From Bacteroidales bacterium (GTDB lineage Bacteria > Bacteroidota > Bacteroidia > Bacteroidales > UBA932), in contig JAFRQH010000004.1 in assembly GCA_017428725.1 (NCBI GenBank), positions 1 through 64,000 on the forward strand: DNA of 64,000 bases. The letters run 5' to 3'. A model generated the notes under the pieces. The model was not told where the DNA came from and ran no database searches. It worked only from the letters and a program-made list of their open reading frames with translations. Of the stretch, positions 31,962 through 40,757 are shown in pieces (the first letter of the stretch is position 1; each line of letters begins with the position of its first letter). The translations under genes were made by a program, and so were the position numbers.

Positions 31962-34900
31962 ATGCAAAGCAAAGGTGCTATCAGATTTGTCACGATCTGC
32001 CTCCTGCTCGGCTGCCTCTGGCAGCTGTCCTTCACCGCTGTGACCTCCCTGTACAACCGGAAGGCCGAGAAGCGCGCAGAGCAGATTGCCCAGACGGCCG
32101 ACCTGTCGGCCGTCGCTGAGGCCGATCGTGCCTTCTTCCTCGACTCCATCCGCAAGATCGAGGCTCGCCGCTACACGGATTCCATCTCCGGCGAGAAAGT
32201 TTATTTGGGATACACATTCAAGCAGGTCCAGAACCAGGAGATCAACCTCGGCCTCGACCTCAAGGGCGGTATGAACGTGATGCTGCAGGTCCAGCTTGAG
32301 GATCTCGTGCGCGCCCTCTCCGGCGGCAACCAGACCCCGGAGTTCCTGCGTGCCATCGAGCTCGCCAAGCAGCGCAGCGTCAACTCCCAGTCCGACTTCA
32401 TCACCCTGTTCGCCGAGGCGTTCCGCGAGACCGCTCCCGCCACCCGCCTCGCCCAGGTGTTCGGCACCTATGAGATGCGCGACCGCATCAAGCCCGAATC
32501 CACCGACGAGCAGGTCGTCGCCGTGATCCGCGAAGAGGCCGAGAGCGCCGTTGCCAACTCCTTCAACGTGCTGCGCAACCGTATCGACCGTTTCGGCGTG
32601 ACCCAGCCGTCCATCCAGAAGATCGGCAACACCGGCCGCATCCTCGTGGAGCTCCCGGGTGTCAAGGAGCCTGAGCGTGTCCGCAAACTGCTCCAGGGTA
32701 CCGCCTCCCTCGAATTCTGGCCGACCTTCACCTATGACGAGATGGCCACCTACCTCGACGAGGCCAACGCCCGCCTGGCCGAGCTGCTCGCCGCCGACGA
32801 GCCCGCCGCTGCCGAGGAGCAGGCCGCTCCCGCCGCCGGCGACGCCGTGGCCCAGGAGCTGCAGGCCCAGAACGCCGCGTCCGACGACGCCGAGCTGGCC
32901 GCCGCCCGCAAGGCCAACCCGCTCTTCGCCGTGCTGAACCCGTCCGGCATGCGCGGCAACGCCTGCATCGGTCTCGCCGCTGCTGCCGACACCGCCCAGG
33001 TCAACAAGTACCTCCGGATGCCGGAAATCGCCGCCATCTTCCCGGCCGAGTTCCGCCCGATGTGGTCCGTCCAGCCGTCCGAGTACGTGCAGGGCGACAA
33101 CATCTATGAGCTCGTGGCCATCAAGTCCACCTCCCGCGACGGCAAGGCCCCGCTCGACGGCGGTGTCGTGACCGACGCCCACGTCGACTACGACCAGCGC
33201 CGCGGCGGCAACCCGGGCGTCTCGATGACGATGAACGCCGAGGGTGCCAACATCTGGGCCCGCCTGACCAAGGAGAACATCGGCCGCCAGATCGCCATCG
33301 TGCTCGACGGTACCGTGTACTCCTACCCGAACGTCCAGACCGAGATCACCGGAGGTTCCTCCTCCATCACCGGCAACTTCACCATCGACGAAGCCACCGA
33401 CCTCACCAACGTCCTCAAGTCCGGTAAGCTTCCCGCTCCGGCCACGATCGTCCAGGAGCAGGTCGTCGGTCCGTCCCTGGGTGCCGAGTCCATCCGCGCA
33501 GGTCTGATCTCCTTCCTGATCGCCTTCTGCCTCGTCCTCCTGTACATGCTCTTCTTCTACCAGGGCGCAGGTGTGGCGGCGGACATCGCCCTGCTCACCA
33601 ACGTGGTGCTCCTCTTCGGCGTGCTCTCCGCCTTCGGTGCGGTCCTCACGCTGCCGGGTATCGCAGGTTTGGTGTTGACATTGGGTATGGCCGTGGATGC
33701 CAACGTGATCATCTATGAACGCATCAAGGAGGAGCTCAAGGCCGGCAAGGGCCTGAGCAAGGCCGTGGCTGACGGATACCGGAACGCCTACTCCGCCATC
33801 ATCGACGGCCAGGTGACCACCCTCCTGACCGGTATCGTGCTGTTCTTCTTCGGCTCCGGTCCGATCAAGGGCTTCGCCACGACGCTGATCATCGGTATCA
33901 TCACCTCTGTGTTCACGTCCATCTTCGTGACCCGCCTGATCTTCGAAGGCCGCATCAAGCGCGGCAAGAACATCACCTTCGAGAACGAGCTGACGAAGAA
34001 CTTCCTCAAGAACACGCACATCAACTTCCTGGATGCCCGCAAGTGGTCCTACATCATCTCCGGCGCCCTCATCGTGATCGCCCTCGGATCGATGTTCCTC
34101 AAGGGCTTCACCTATGGTGTCGACTTCACCGGCGGCCGTACGTACGTCGTCCGCTTCGACCAGCCCGTCACCGCCGAGGATGTCCGCGAAGCGGTTAACA
34201 AGACCTTCAACCTGGCCGATCCCGAGTCCTCCGTGGAGGTCAAGCAGTTCGGTGGCGACAGCCAGATGAAGATCACGACGTCCTACAAGTTCAAGGACGA
34301 GTCCAGCACCGTGGACGCCGAGATCGAGAACATGCTCTACGAGTCCCTCAAGGGCTTCTACCTCGAGCCCGGCACCTTCGCCGACTTCACCTCCACGCTG
34401 GAGAACCCCAACGGTATCATCTCCTCCGACAAGGTGGGTGCGACCATCGCCAACGACATCAAGCGCAACGCCATCATCTCCATCATCCTCGCCCTGATCG
34501 TCATCTTCGCCTACATCGCGATGCGCTTCAAGGGCTGGAACTGGGGTCTGGGCGGTGTCGTCTCCCTGGCCCACACGGCGATCATCATCATCGGCTTCTT
34601 CTCCCTGTTCAGCGGCATCCTGCCGTTCAACCTGGACGTCGACCAGACCTTCATCGCCGCCATCCTGACGATCATCGGCTACGCCATCAACGACAACGTG
34701 GTGATCTTCGACCGTATCCGTGAGAACCTCTCGCTCCACCCGAACGACGACTTCAAGGACACGGTCAACAAGTCCCTCAACGCGACCCTGACCCGTACGG
34801 TCAACACCTCCGTGTCGACCCTCCTCCCGATGCTCGCCATCGCGATCTTCGGCGGCGAGTCCATCCGCGGTCTGTCCGTCGCCCTCTGCCTCGGTGTGCT

Positions 34901-35003
34901 GATCGGCACCTACGCCTCCATCATGATCGGTACCCCTGTGATGTACGACGCCGAGATGGCCGCCCGCAAGAAGGCCGCCGCCAAGGCCCCCGTCAAGAAG
35001 TAA
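31962..35003 (+). CDS. secDF: Protein translocase subunit SecDF (fusion)
   Basis: A 1013-residue fusion of SecD (about 1-650) and SecF (about 680-1010), the usual form in Bacteroidota. SecD features include the GLDLKGGMNVMLQV motif near residue 95, the periplasmic P1 domain with FNVLRNRIDRFGVTQPSIQK, and the LGMAVDANVIIYERIKEEL motif near 570. SecF repeats the VDFTGGRTYVVRF and NDNVVIFDRIRENL motifs. It uses the proton gradient to pull exported proteins through SecYEG. An Ala/Glu-rich low-complexity insertion (about 270-310, EPAAAEEQAAPAAG) lies inside the SecD periplasmic region. Confidence 0.95.
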   Translation: MQSKGAIRFVTICLLLGCLWQLSFTAVTSLYNRKAEKRAEQIAQTADLSAVAEADRAFFLDSIRKIEARRYTDSISGEKVYLGYTFKQVQNQEINLGLDLKGGMNVMLQVQLEDLVRALSGGNQTPEFLRAIELAKQRSVNSQSDFITLFAEAFRETAPATRLAQVFGTYEMRDRIKPESTDEQVVAVIREEAESAVANSFNVLRNRIDRFGVTQPSIQKIGNTGRILVELPGVKEPERVRKLLQGTASLEFWPTFTYDEMATYLDEANARLAELLAADEPAAAEEQAAPAAGDAVAQELQAQNAASDDAELAAARKANPLFAVLNPSGMRGNACIGLAAAADTAQVNKYLRMPEIAAIFPAEFRPMWSVQPSEYVQGDNIYELVAIKSTSRDGKAPLDGGVVTDAHVDYDQRRGGNPGVSMTMNAEGANIWARLTKENIGRQIAIVLDGTVYSYPNVQTEITGGSSSITGNFTIDEATDLTNVLKSGKLPAPATIVQEQVVGPSLGAESIRAGLISFLIAFCLVLLYMLFFYQGAGVAADIALLTNVVLLFGVLSAFGAVLTLPGIAGLVLTLGMAVDANVIIYERIKEELKAGKGLSKAVADGYRNAYSAIIDGQVTTLLTGIVLFFFGSGPIKGFATTLIIGIITSVFTSIFVTRLIFEGRIKRGKNITFENELTKNFLKNTHINFLDARKWSYIISGALIVIALGSMFLKGFTYGVDFTGGRTYVVRFDQPVTAEDVREAVNKTFNLADPESSVEVKQFGGDSQMKITTSYKFKDESSTVDAEIENMLYESLKGFYLEPGTFADFTSTLENPNGIISSDKVGATIANDIKRNAIISIILALIVIFAYIAMRFKGWNWGLGGVVSLAHTAIIIIGFFSLFSGILPFNLDVDQTFIAAILTIIGYAINDNVVIFDRIRENLSLHPNDDFKDTVNKSLNATLTRTVNTSVSTLLPMLAIAIFGGESIRGLSVALCLGVLIGTYASIMIGTPVMYDAEMAARKKAAAKAPVKK

Positions 35004-35025
35004 GGGAAAAGTTATCAACAATCCA

Positions 35026-35055
35026 ACCCCCGGCCTGTGCAGGTCGGGGGTTTTT
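35026..35055 (+). terminator. Terminator of secDF, overlapping the dnaE promoter region
   Basis: ACCCCCGGCCTG (35026-35037) pairs with CAGGTCGGGGGT (35040-35051) with one wobble pair, followed by TTTTT to 35055. The loop must open by a pair or two because only two bases separate the arms. Confidence 0.8.
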
Positions 35056-35058
35056 GTG

Positions 35059-35066
35059 TATCTTTG
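35059..35066 (+). promoter_or_regulatory. -7 box (TATCTTTG) for dnaE
   Basis: TATCTTTG ends only 7 bases before the dnaE ATG at 35074. Its -33 region falls in the preceding terminator stem. The resulting leader would be about four bases or none. Confidence 0.6.
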
Positions 35067-35073
35067 TAAAGCT

Positions 35074-38000
35074 ATGTCCTTCGTACATCTCCACGTACAC
35101 ACCCAGTATTCCATCCTCGACGGGATGAGCGACATCGAGAAGCTCTTCCGCCGCGCGGAGGAGCTCGGGATGCCCGGCCTGGCCATCACCGACCACGGCA
35201 ACATGTACGGCATCAAGGACTTCAGCGACGTGGCCAAGAAGCACCCGGGCGTCAAGCCCATCCTGGGCTGCGAGATCTACGTCACGCAGCACTACGACCA
35301 CCGCCTCAAGGACAAGGAGCACAGCAAGTACTACCACCTCATCCTGCTTGCCAAGAACTACAACGGGTACAAGAACCTGATGAAGATCGTCTCCACGGGA
35401 CACATCGAGGGGATGTATTACCGGCCGCGCGTGAGCCACGAAGTGCTGGAGCGCTACCACGAAGACCTGATCTGCTGCTCCGCGTGCCTGGCCGGGGAGG
35501 TCCCCCGCGGGATCCTCGCCGGGGACCGCGAAGGCGTGGACCGGGCGATCGAGTGGCACAAGCGCGTCTTCGGCGAGGACTACTACCTGGAGGTGATGCT
35601 CCACAAGACGGAGCTCCCCAACATGTCGCTCGACCTCTATGAGCGCCAGAAGGAGTACACGGCGCAGATCTTCGAACTGGCCGCCCGGCACGGCGTCAAG
35701 GTCGTGGCCACCAACGACGTCCACTTCGTCCGCAAGGAGGACGGTCCCGCCCACGACCGGCTCATCTGCCTGACCACCAATTCCGCCGTCGACGACCCCA
35801 AGCGCCTGCGCTACACGCAGCAGGAGTACCTCAAGAGCGAGGAGGAGATGGCCGCCCTGTTCCCGGACCACCCGGAGGCCCTGGCCAACACGCTGGAGGT
35901 GCTGGACAAGGTGGAGAGCTACGAGATCAACCGCGGGCACGTCCTGCCCAAGTTCGACCTCCCGGAGGACTTCCTTGCGCACATCGACGAGCACCTGGCC
36001 AAATACGCCGACATCATCGAAAACGGCAAATACGACATCTCCAAAGGCAAGGACGGGCAGGAGGTCCGGACCTACCGCGGGGACGAGTTCTGCCGCTCCG
36101 TGGCCTACCTGTGCCACCTGACATATGAGGGCGCCCGCCGGCGCTACGGTGACTCGCTCACCACTGAGCAGCGGGACCGCCTGCATTTCGAGCTGATGAC
36201 AATCTCCTTCATGGGCTTCCCGGACTATTTCCTCATCGTCCAGGACTTCATCGGCTGGGGGCGCCGCCACGGCGTGTCCGTGGGCCCGGGACGCGGCTCC
36301 GCCGCCGGTTCCTGCGTGGCCTACTGCCTGGGGATCACCAACTTGGACCCGATCCGCTACGACCTCCTGTTCGAGCGTTTCCTCAACCCGGAGCGCATCT
36401 CGATGCCGGATATCGACGTGGACTTCGACGACGAGGGCCGCTACCGCGTGATCCAGTATGTGCAGGACCACTACGGCGCCGACCACATCTCCCACGTCAT
36501 CACCTTCGGCACGATGGCCGCCAAGCTGGCTGTCAAGGACGTGGCGCGCATCTCCAACCTGCCCCTGCCCGAGTCCAACCGCCTGACCAAGCTGATCCCC
36601 GACCGCCCGATCGTGGTCCGGGAGAACGGCGAGGACAAGGAGTACAAACCCACGCTCGCCAACAGCATCAAGTACGTCAAGGAGCTCAAGCAGGAGTACG
36701 AAAACGGTGACCCGCTGGTGCGGGAGGTGCTCAACTACGCCCTCCAGCTGGAGGGCTGCATCCGCCAGGTCGGCATCCACGCCTGCGCGATGATCATCGG
36801 CCGGGGCAACCTCACGGACTACATCCCCATCACGATGGGCACGGACAAGGCCACGGGCCAGGAAGTCTGGGTCAGCCAGTACGAAGGGACCAAGATCGAG
36901 GACGTGGGGATGCTCAAGATGGATTTCCTCGGGCTCAAGACCCTCTCGATCATCGACCGCGCCCTGGCCCTGGTCAAGCAGCGATTCGGCAAGGACATCG
37001 ACATCGAGAAGATCCCCATCGACGACCCGGCGGTCTACGACCTCTACGCCCGCGGCGACACCAAGAGCATCTTCCAGTTCGAATCCGGCGGGATGAAGGA
37101 GTGGCTGATCAAGCTCCACCCCGAGCGCTTCGAGGACCTGATCGCCATGAATGCGCTCTACCGCCCGGGGCCGATGGACTACATCCCCGACTTCGTGGCC
37201 GGCAAGAACGACCCGTCCAAGATCCACTACGACCTCCCCGAGATGGAGGAGCTCCTCAAGGAGACCTACGGCGTGACGGTCTACCAGGAGCAGGTGATGC
37301 GCCTGTCCCAGAAGCTCGCCGGCTTCTCCAAAGGCAAGGCGGACAAGCTCCGCAAGGCGATGGGCAAGAAGCAGAAATCCGTGCTGGACTCGCTCAAGGA
37401 GTCCTTCATGAAGGGCGCGGAGGCCAACGGGCACCCGTCGGAGATCCTGCAGAAGATCTGGTCCGACTGGGAGGCCTTCGCCAAATACGCCTTCAACAAG
37501 TCCCACGCCACATGCTACGCCTGGGTGAGCTACCAGACCGCCTGGATCAAGGCGCATTACCCGTCCGAATTCCAGGCCTCCAACCTCACGCAGAACATCT
37601 CCAACATGGAGGAGATGAAGGAGATCATGGCGGACTGCCGCAAGGCCGGCATCAAGGTCCTCAGCCCGGACGTCAACGAATCCGGCGCCCAGTTCTCCGT
37701 CAACGCGCACGGCGACATCCGCTATGGCCTGGGCGGCCTCAAGGGATTCGGGGACAATGTCGTGGCCGCCATCATCAAGGAGCGCACGGAGCATGGGCTG
37801 TTCTCGGACCTGTTCGACTTCGTGGAGCGGATGGCCGAGATGCTCAACCGCCGCTCCGTGGAGACGCTTGTCTACTCCGGCGCGCTCGATTCCTTCGGCC
37901 TCAAGCGCTCGCAGTATTTCCTGCCCTGCAAGAACGGCGAGCTCTTCATCGACGAGATCGTCCGCTACGCCGGCCTGTACCGCAACGACCAGCTCGACTC

Positions 38001-38772
38001 CGCCAACTCCCTGTTCGGGGAGGTCGAGGAGCTCAAGCCCGTGCGGCCGGAGGCCCCGATGATGACCGGCGAGGAGGATGTCCTGGCCCTGCTCCAGCAG
38101 GAGAAGGAGTTCGTGGGGATGTACCTGTCCTCGCACCCGCTGGACCGCTACCGCTTCGAGATCGAGACTTTCACGGATTGCCAGATGTCGGGCCTGCAGG
38201 CCCGTATCGACGAATGCGAGACCGCCGAAAAGGCTGCCACCAAGACCACGGTGGCCGGGATCGTCACGGACGTCAAGACGCTCACCACCCGCAACGGCTC
38301 ACAGGGCGCGCGCGTGACGGTGGAGGACTACAGCGGGACGTACGAATTCGCGCTCTTCGGCAAGGACTACGAGACCTGGCTTCCCTTCATGCAGCTGCAC
38401 GCGCAGATCTTCATCGAGGGCGAGATCGCGCCGCGCTTCTTCCTCAAGCCCGAGGAGCGGGCGCAGGGCAAGCGCGCTCCCTACAATTTCAAGATCCGGA
38501 AGATCTCGCTGCTCGGCAACCTCGGCGAGGACCTCATCACCGCCTTCAGCATCGTCCTGGATTCCGACCGCCTGTCCGCGGATTTCCGCGACCGGCTCGT
38601 CAAGACGCTCAAGAAATACAAGGGCAAGACCCCGCTGTCGCTGTTCCTGCACGACAAGAATACGGGCTACAATCTCGAATTCTACTCCAAGAAGTTCCAG
38701 GTCTCCGTCTGCGAGCCCTTCATCTCCACCCTGCAGCGGCTGGGGATCCAGTATACCGTCTCCCACAAATAA
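35074..38772 (+). CDS. dnaE: DNA polymerase III subunit alpha
   Basis: A 1232-residue DnaE1-type replicative polymerase. The PHP domain opens with FVHLHVHTQYSILDGM (residues 3-18) and keeps ITDHGNMYG. The polymerase core has GPGRGSAAGS and the catalytic PDIDVDFDDEGR with paired aspartates (near 446-451). FNKSHATCYAWVSYQTAW marks the fingers, and an OB fold (about 1055-1150, VAGIVTDVKTLTTRNG) follows. It copies the chromosome with the clamp and clamp loader. The start at 35074 gives the canonical N-terminus; upstream codons lie within the promoter. Confidence 0.96.
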   Translation: MSFVHLHVHTQYSILDGMSDIEKLFRRAEELGMPGLAITDHGNMYGIKDFSDVAKKHPGVKPILGCEIYVTQHYDHRLKDKEHSKYYHLILLAKNYNGYKNLMKIVSTGHIEGMYYRPRVSHEVLERYHEDLICCSACLAGEVPRGILAGDREGVDRAIEWHKRVFGEDYYLEVMLHKTELPNMSLDLYERQKEYTAQIFELAARHGVKVVATNDVHFVRKEDGPAHDRLICLTTNSAVDDPKRLRYTQQEYLKSEEEMAALFPDHPEALANTLEVLDKVESYEINRGHVLPKFDLPEDFLAHIDEHLAKYADIIENGKYDISKGKDGQEVRTYRGDEFCRSVAYLCHLTYEGARRRYGDSLTTEQRDRLHFELMTISFMGFPDYFLIVQDFIGWGRRHGVSVGPGRGSAAGSCVAYCLGITNLDPIRYDLLFERFLNPERISMPDIDVDFDDEGRYRVIQYVQDHYGADHISHVITFGTMAAKLAVKDVARISNLPLPESNRLTKLIPDRPIVVRENGEDKEYKPTLANSIKYVKELKQEYENGDPLVREVLNYALQLEGCIRQVGIHACAMIIGRGNLTDYIPITMGTDKATGQEVWVSQYEGTKIEDVGMLKMDFLGLKTLSIIDRALALVKQRFGKDIDIEKIPIDDPAVYDLYARGDTKSIFQFESGGMKEWLIKLHPERFEDLIAMNALYRPGPMDYIPDFVAGKNDPSKIHYDLPEMEELLKETYGVTVYQEQVMRLSQKLAGFSKGKADKLRKAMGKKQKSVLDSLKESFMKGAEANGHPSEILQKIWSDWEAFAKYAFNKSHATCYAWVSYQTAWIKAHYPSEFQASNLTQNISNMEEMKEIMADCRKAGIKVLSPDVNESGAQFSVNAHGDIRYGLGGLKGFGDNVVAAIIKERTEHGLFSDLFDFVERMAEMLNRRSVETLVYSGALDSFGLKRSQYFLPCKNGELFIDEIVRYAGLYRNDQLDSANSLFGEVEELKPVRPEAPMMTGEEDVLALLQQEKEFVGMYLSSHPLDRYRFEIETFTDCQMSGLQARIDECETAEKAATKTTVAGIVTDVKTLTTRNGSQGARVTVEDYSGTYEFALFGKDYETWLPFMQLHAQIFIEGEIAPRFFLKPEERAQGKRAPYNFKIRKISLLGNLGEDLITAFSIVLDSDRLSADFRDRLVKTLKKYKGKTPLSLFLHDKNTGYNLEFYSKKFQVSVCEPFISTLQRLGIQYTVSHK

Positions 38773-38775
38773 GCC

Positions 38776-39507
38776 CTATCCGAGGCTGGTGCGCGCCAGG
38801 TAATCCTTGAAATCCTGGCGGTAATTGTCCCCGATGGGGATCTGTGTGCCGTCGTCGAGGGTGATCCCCTCACGCGAGACTTCGCGGATGCGCGCGAGGT
38901 TGATGATGTAGGAGCGGTGCACGCGCATGAAGCGCTCCGCAGGGAGCTTCTCCTCCAGCACCTTGAGCCGCACCAGCACGATCAGGGGCGTCTGGGCGCC
39001 GTCATACCACACCTTGACATACTCGCTCATCCCCTCGACATAGCGGATGTCGGCGGTCTTCACGCGCACGGTGCGGTAGTCCGTCCGGAAGAAGAGCGCG
39101 TCCTCCTGCGGCTGCACCCGGACCGGGGCCGGATCCGCCGCGGCCGGGCGCGCCGCCAGGCGCTCCCGCAGCTTTTCCGCGGCGGCCACGAACTCCGCCA
39201 GCCCGAAGGGCTTGAGCAGGTAGTCCACCGCGTTGACGCGGAAACCCTCCACGGCGAATTCCGAATACGCCGTGGTGAAGACCACCAGCGGCGGGTGCCG
39301 GAGCGTGCGGACGAAGTCCATTCCGGAGATATCCGGCATGTTGATGTCCAGGAACATTGCATCCACGGCGCACGCGTCCAGCACCTGGCGCGCCTCCAGG
39401 GCGCTGTGGCAGGCCGCCACCAGCTCCAGGAAAGGGACTTTGGCGATGTACATCTCCAGCTGCTTGAGCGCCAGCGGCTCGTCGTCTATGGCCAGGACAC
39501 GGATCAT
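38776..39507 (-). CDS. LytTR-family response regulator (second pair)
   Basis: A 243-residue regulator with receiver domain (IDDE at 7-10, phospho-acceptor D54 in AMFLDINMPDISG, lysine in DYLLKPFG) and C-terminal LytTR DNA-binding domain (~140-240: DALFFRTDYRTVRVKTADIRYVEG, FMRVHRSYIINLARI, IPIGDNYRQDF). It ends 3 bases from the converging dnaE stop. Its start overlaps the kinase stop as ATGA. Probable targets are its own operon and the divergent surface/polyphosphate gene set, via repeats at 40663-40692. Confidence 0.93.
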   Translation of the reverse strand: MIRVLAIDDEPLALKQLEMYIAKVPFLELVAACHSALEARQVLDACAVDAMFLDINMPDISGMDFVRTLRHPPLVVFTTAYSEFAVEGFRVNAVDYLLKPFGLAEFVAAAEKLRERLAARPAAADPAPVRVQPQEDALFFRTDYRTVRVKTADIRYVEGMSEYVKVWYDGAQTPLIVLVRLKVLEEKLPAERFMRVHRSYIINLARIREVSREGITLDDGTQIPIGDNYRQDFKDYLARTSLG

Positions 39508-40622
39508 GCGGTTGCGGGTGTTTCGGGGTGGGCAGGGAGGACCAGGAGCAGCTCATAACGCGCGGCATCCTGGTCGATGTGCAGCGTGTAGCGGTCGCCG
39601 TAGAGCAGGTCCAGGCGCCGCCGGGCGTTCTCCAGCCCGATGCCGGAGCCGCCCTCCTGCGCGGCGGCTTCCTGCCTGCTGTTGGCGCACTTGAAGAGCA
39701 CCTTGCCGCCGTCGACCGCCACCGAGATGCGGATGAAGGAAGGCGCGGCATAGCTCACGCCGTGCTTGAAGGCGTTCTCCACGAACGAGGCGTACACGAG
39801 CGGCGGCACCTGGGCGCCGCCATCGCTCTCCGGCAGGCTCAGGGAGATGTCCACACCCTCTGGATAGCGCAGCCGCATCAGGGCCACGTAGTGCTGCAGG
39901 AACTCGATCTCCTGCGAGAGCGGGATCGTCGGCGAGCCGGCGTCATACAGGATATGGCGCATCATCCGCGACAACTCCACGATGCTCTCCTTGGCCTTCG
40001 CGGGGTCCAGGTCCACCAGCGCGTGGATGTTGTTGAGGGTGTTCATGAAGAAGTGCGGGTTGATCTGGTAGCGGAGCGTGTCCAGCCGCTGCTGGAGGTT
40101 CTCCGCCTCCAGCTCCTTGACACGCGCCGCATCCCGTGCGGAGCGGAACAGGGCCTTGATCCCGAGATTGGCACCGACCATCATCAGCCCCAGCAGGATC
40201 TTGAGCGCCGCGGGATTCATCAGCATCGGCCCGCCGCGGCGCCCGCGGGGCGGCGGGGCGGCGCCGAACGGAGCGCCGGGATCGAACGGCCCCGGCGGGC
40301 GCATCTCCGGGCCCGGACCGCGCCGGGTCGCGAGCATATAGACGACGAAAGCGGCCAGCAAGACCGCCGTGGCCAGTCCGTATGCCAACGGCTCGTGGCG
40401 GCGCAGCAACAGGGGCGCCGCCAGGAAATTGTGCAGCAGGAAAAACACCAGGAACGGCAGGATCCGCCCCCAGAGCCGCAGCACATCCGCAAAGGAGAGG
40501 GCTCCCTCCGGGCGGGACAGGCCGTCCAGCCACAGGACCACGGCCCCGATCACGAACACCGCGATCCAGAGCAGCAGATAGAGGAGATTCTCCCGTTTGT
40601 CTTCGCCATACAGTCGTTTCAT
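39504..40622 (-). CDS. LytS/AlgZ-type sensor histidine kinase (second pair)
   Basis: A 372-residue membrane kinase. Hydrophobic segments lie near 12-30, 50-72, 80-97 and 130-150, with a Pro/Gly/Arg-rich loop (PPGPFDPGAPFGAAPPPRGRR) before the last one. The His_kinase motif RYQINPHFFMNTLNNIHALV carries the acceptor histidine at about H190. The GHKL domain has FVENAFKHG and GSGIGLENARRRLDLLY. No extracytoplasmic sensor domain is evident. The ATG at 40622 sits 5 bases after a TATTTTTG box with AAGG between them. Confidence 0.92.
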   Translation of the reverse strand: MKRLYGEDKRENLLYLLLWIAVFVIGAVVLWLDGLSRPEGALSFADVLRLWGRILPFLVFFLLHNFLAAPLLLRRHEPLAYGLATAVLLAAFVVYMLATRRGPGPEMRPPGPFDPGAPFGAAPPPRGRRGGPMLMNPAALKILLGLMMVGANLGIKALFRSARDAARVKELEAENLQQRLDTLRYQINPHFFMNTLNNIHALVDLDPAKAKESIVELSRMMRHILYDAGSPTIPLSQEIEFLQHYVALMRLRYPEGVDISLSLPESDGGAQVPPLVYASFVENAFKHGVSYAAPSFIRISVAVDGGKVLFKCANSRQEAAAQEGGSGIGLENARRRLDLLYGDRYTLHIDQDAARYELLLVLPAHPETPATA

Positions 40623-40627
40623 CCTTG

Positions 40628-40635
40628 CAAAAATA
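40628..40635 (-). promoter_or_regulatory. -7 box (TATTTTTG) for the second LytTR pair
   Basis: On the minus strand TATTTTTG lies 5 bases upstream of the kinase ATG at 40622, predicting a near-leaderless message. No TTTG stands at the -33 position, as expected if an activator is needed. Confidence 0.55.
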
Positions 40636-40662
40636 CACATTTCACGGCAAAGGAACATCCCG

Positions 40663-40692
40663 TTCGCTGAAGAAATCCGCCGCTTCGTTGAA
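40663..40692. promoter_or_regulatory. Possible LytTR operator: TTCGYTGAA repeats 21 bp apart
   Basis: TTCGCTGAA (40663-40671) and TTCGTTGAA (40684-40692) are direct repeats with start-to-start spacing of exactly 21 bp and one mismatch. They share the CGTT-x-A core with the site at 4439-4468 but fit the general LytTR consensus less well. They lie between a LytTR pair and a divergent operon. Confidence 0.55.
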
Positions 40693-40757
40693 CCGTCCGC
40701 GGCCCGGCAAAAAAGTTGATTCCCCCTACCGGCGTAACATCAAAACCTACTCCTGTC

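Noticed and set aside
31872..35261. Long minus-strand frame opposite secDF and the dnaE start
   Set aside because: Antisense shadow that crosses a terminator and a promoter of plus-strand genes; no homology visible.
34993..38136. Long minus-strand frame opposite dnaE
   Set aside because: Antisense shadow; the plus strand encodes a full-length, motif-complete DNA polymerase.
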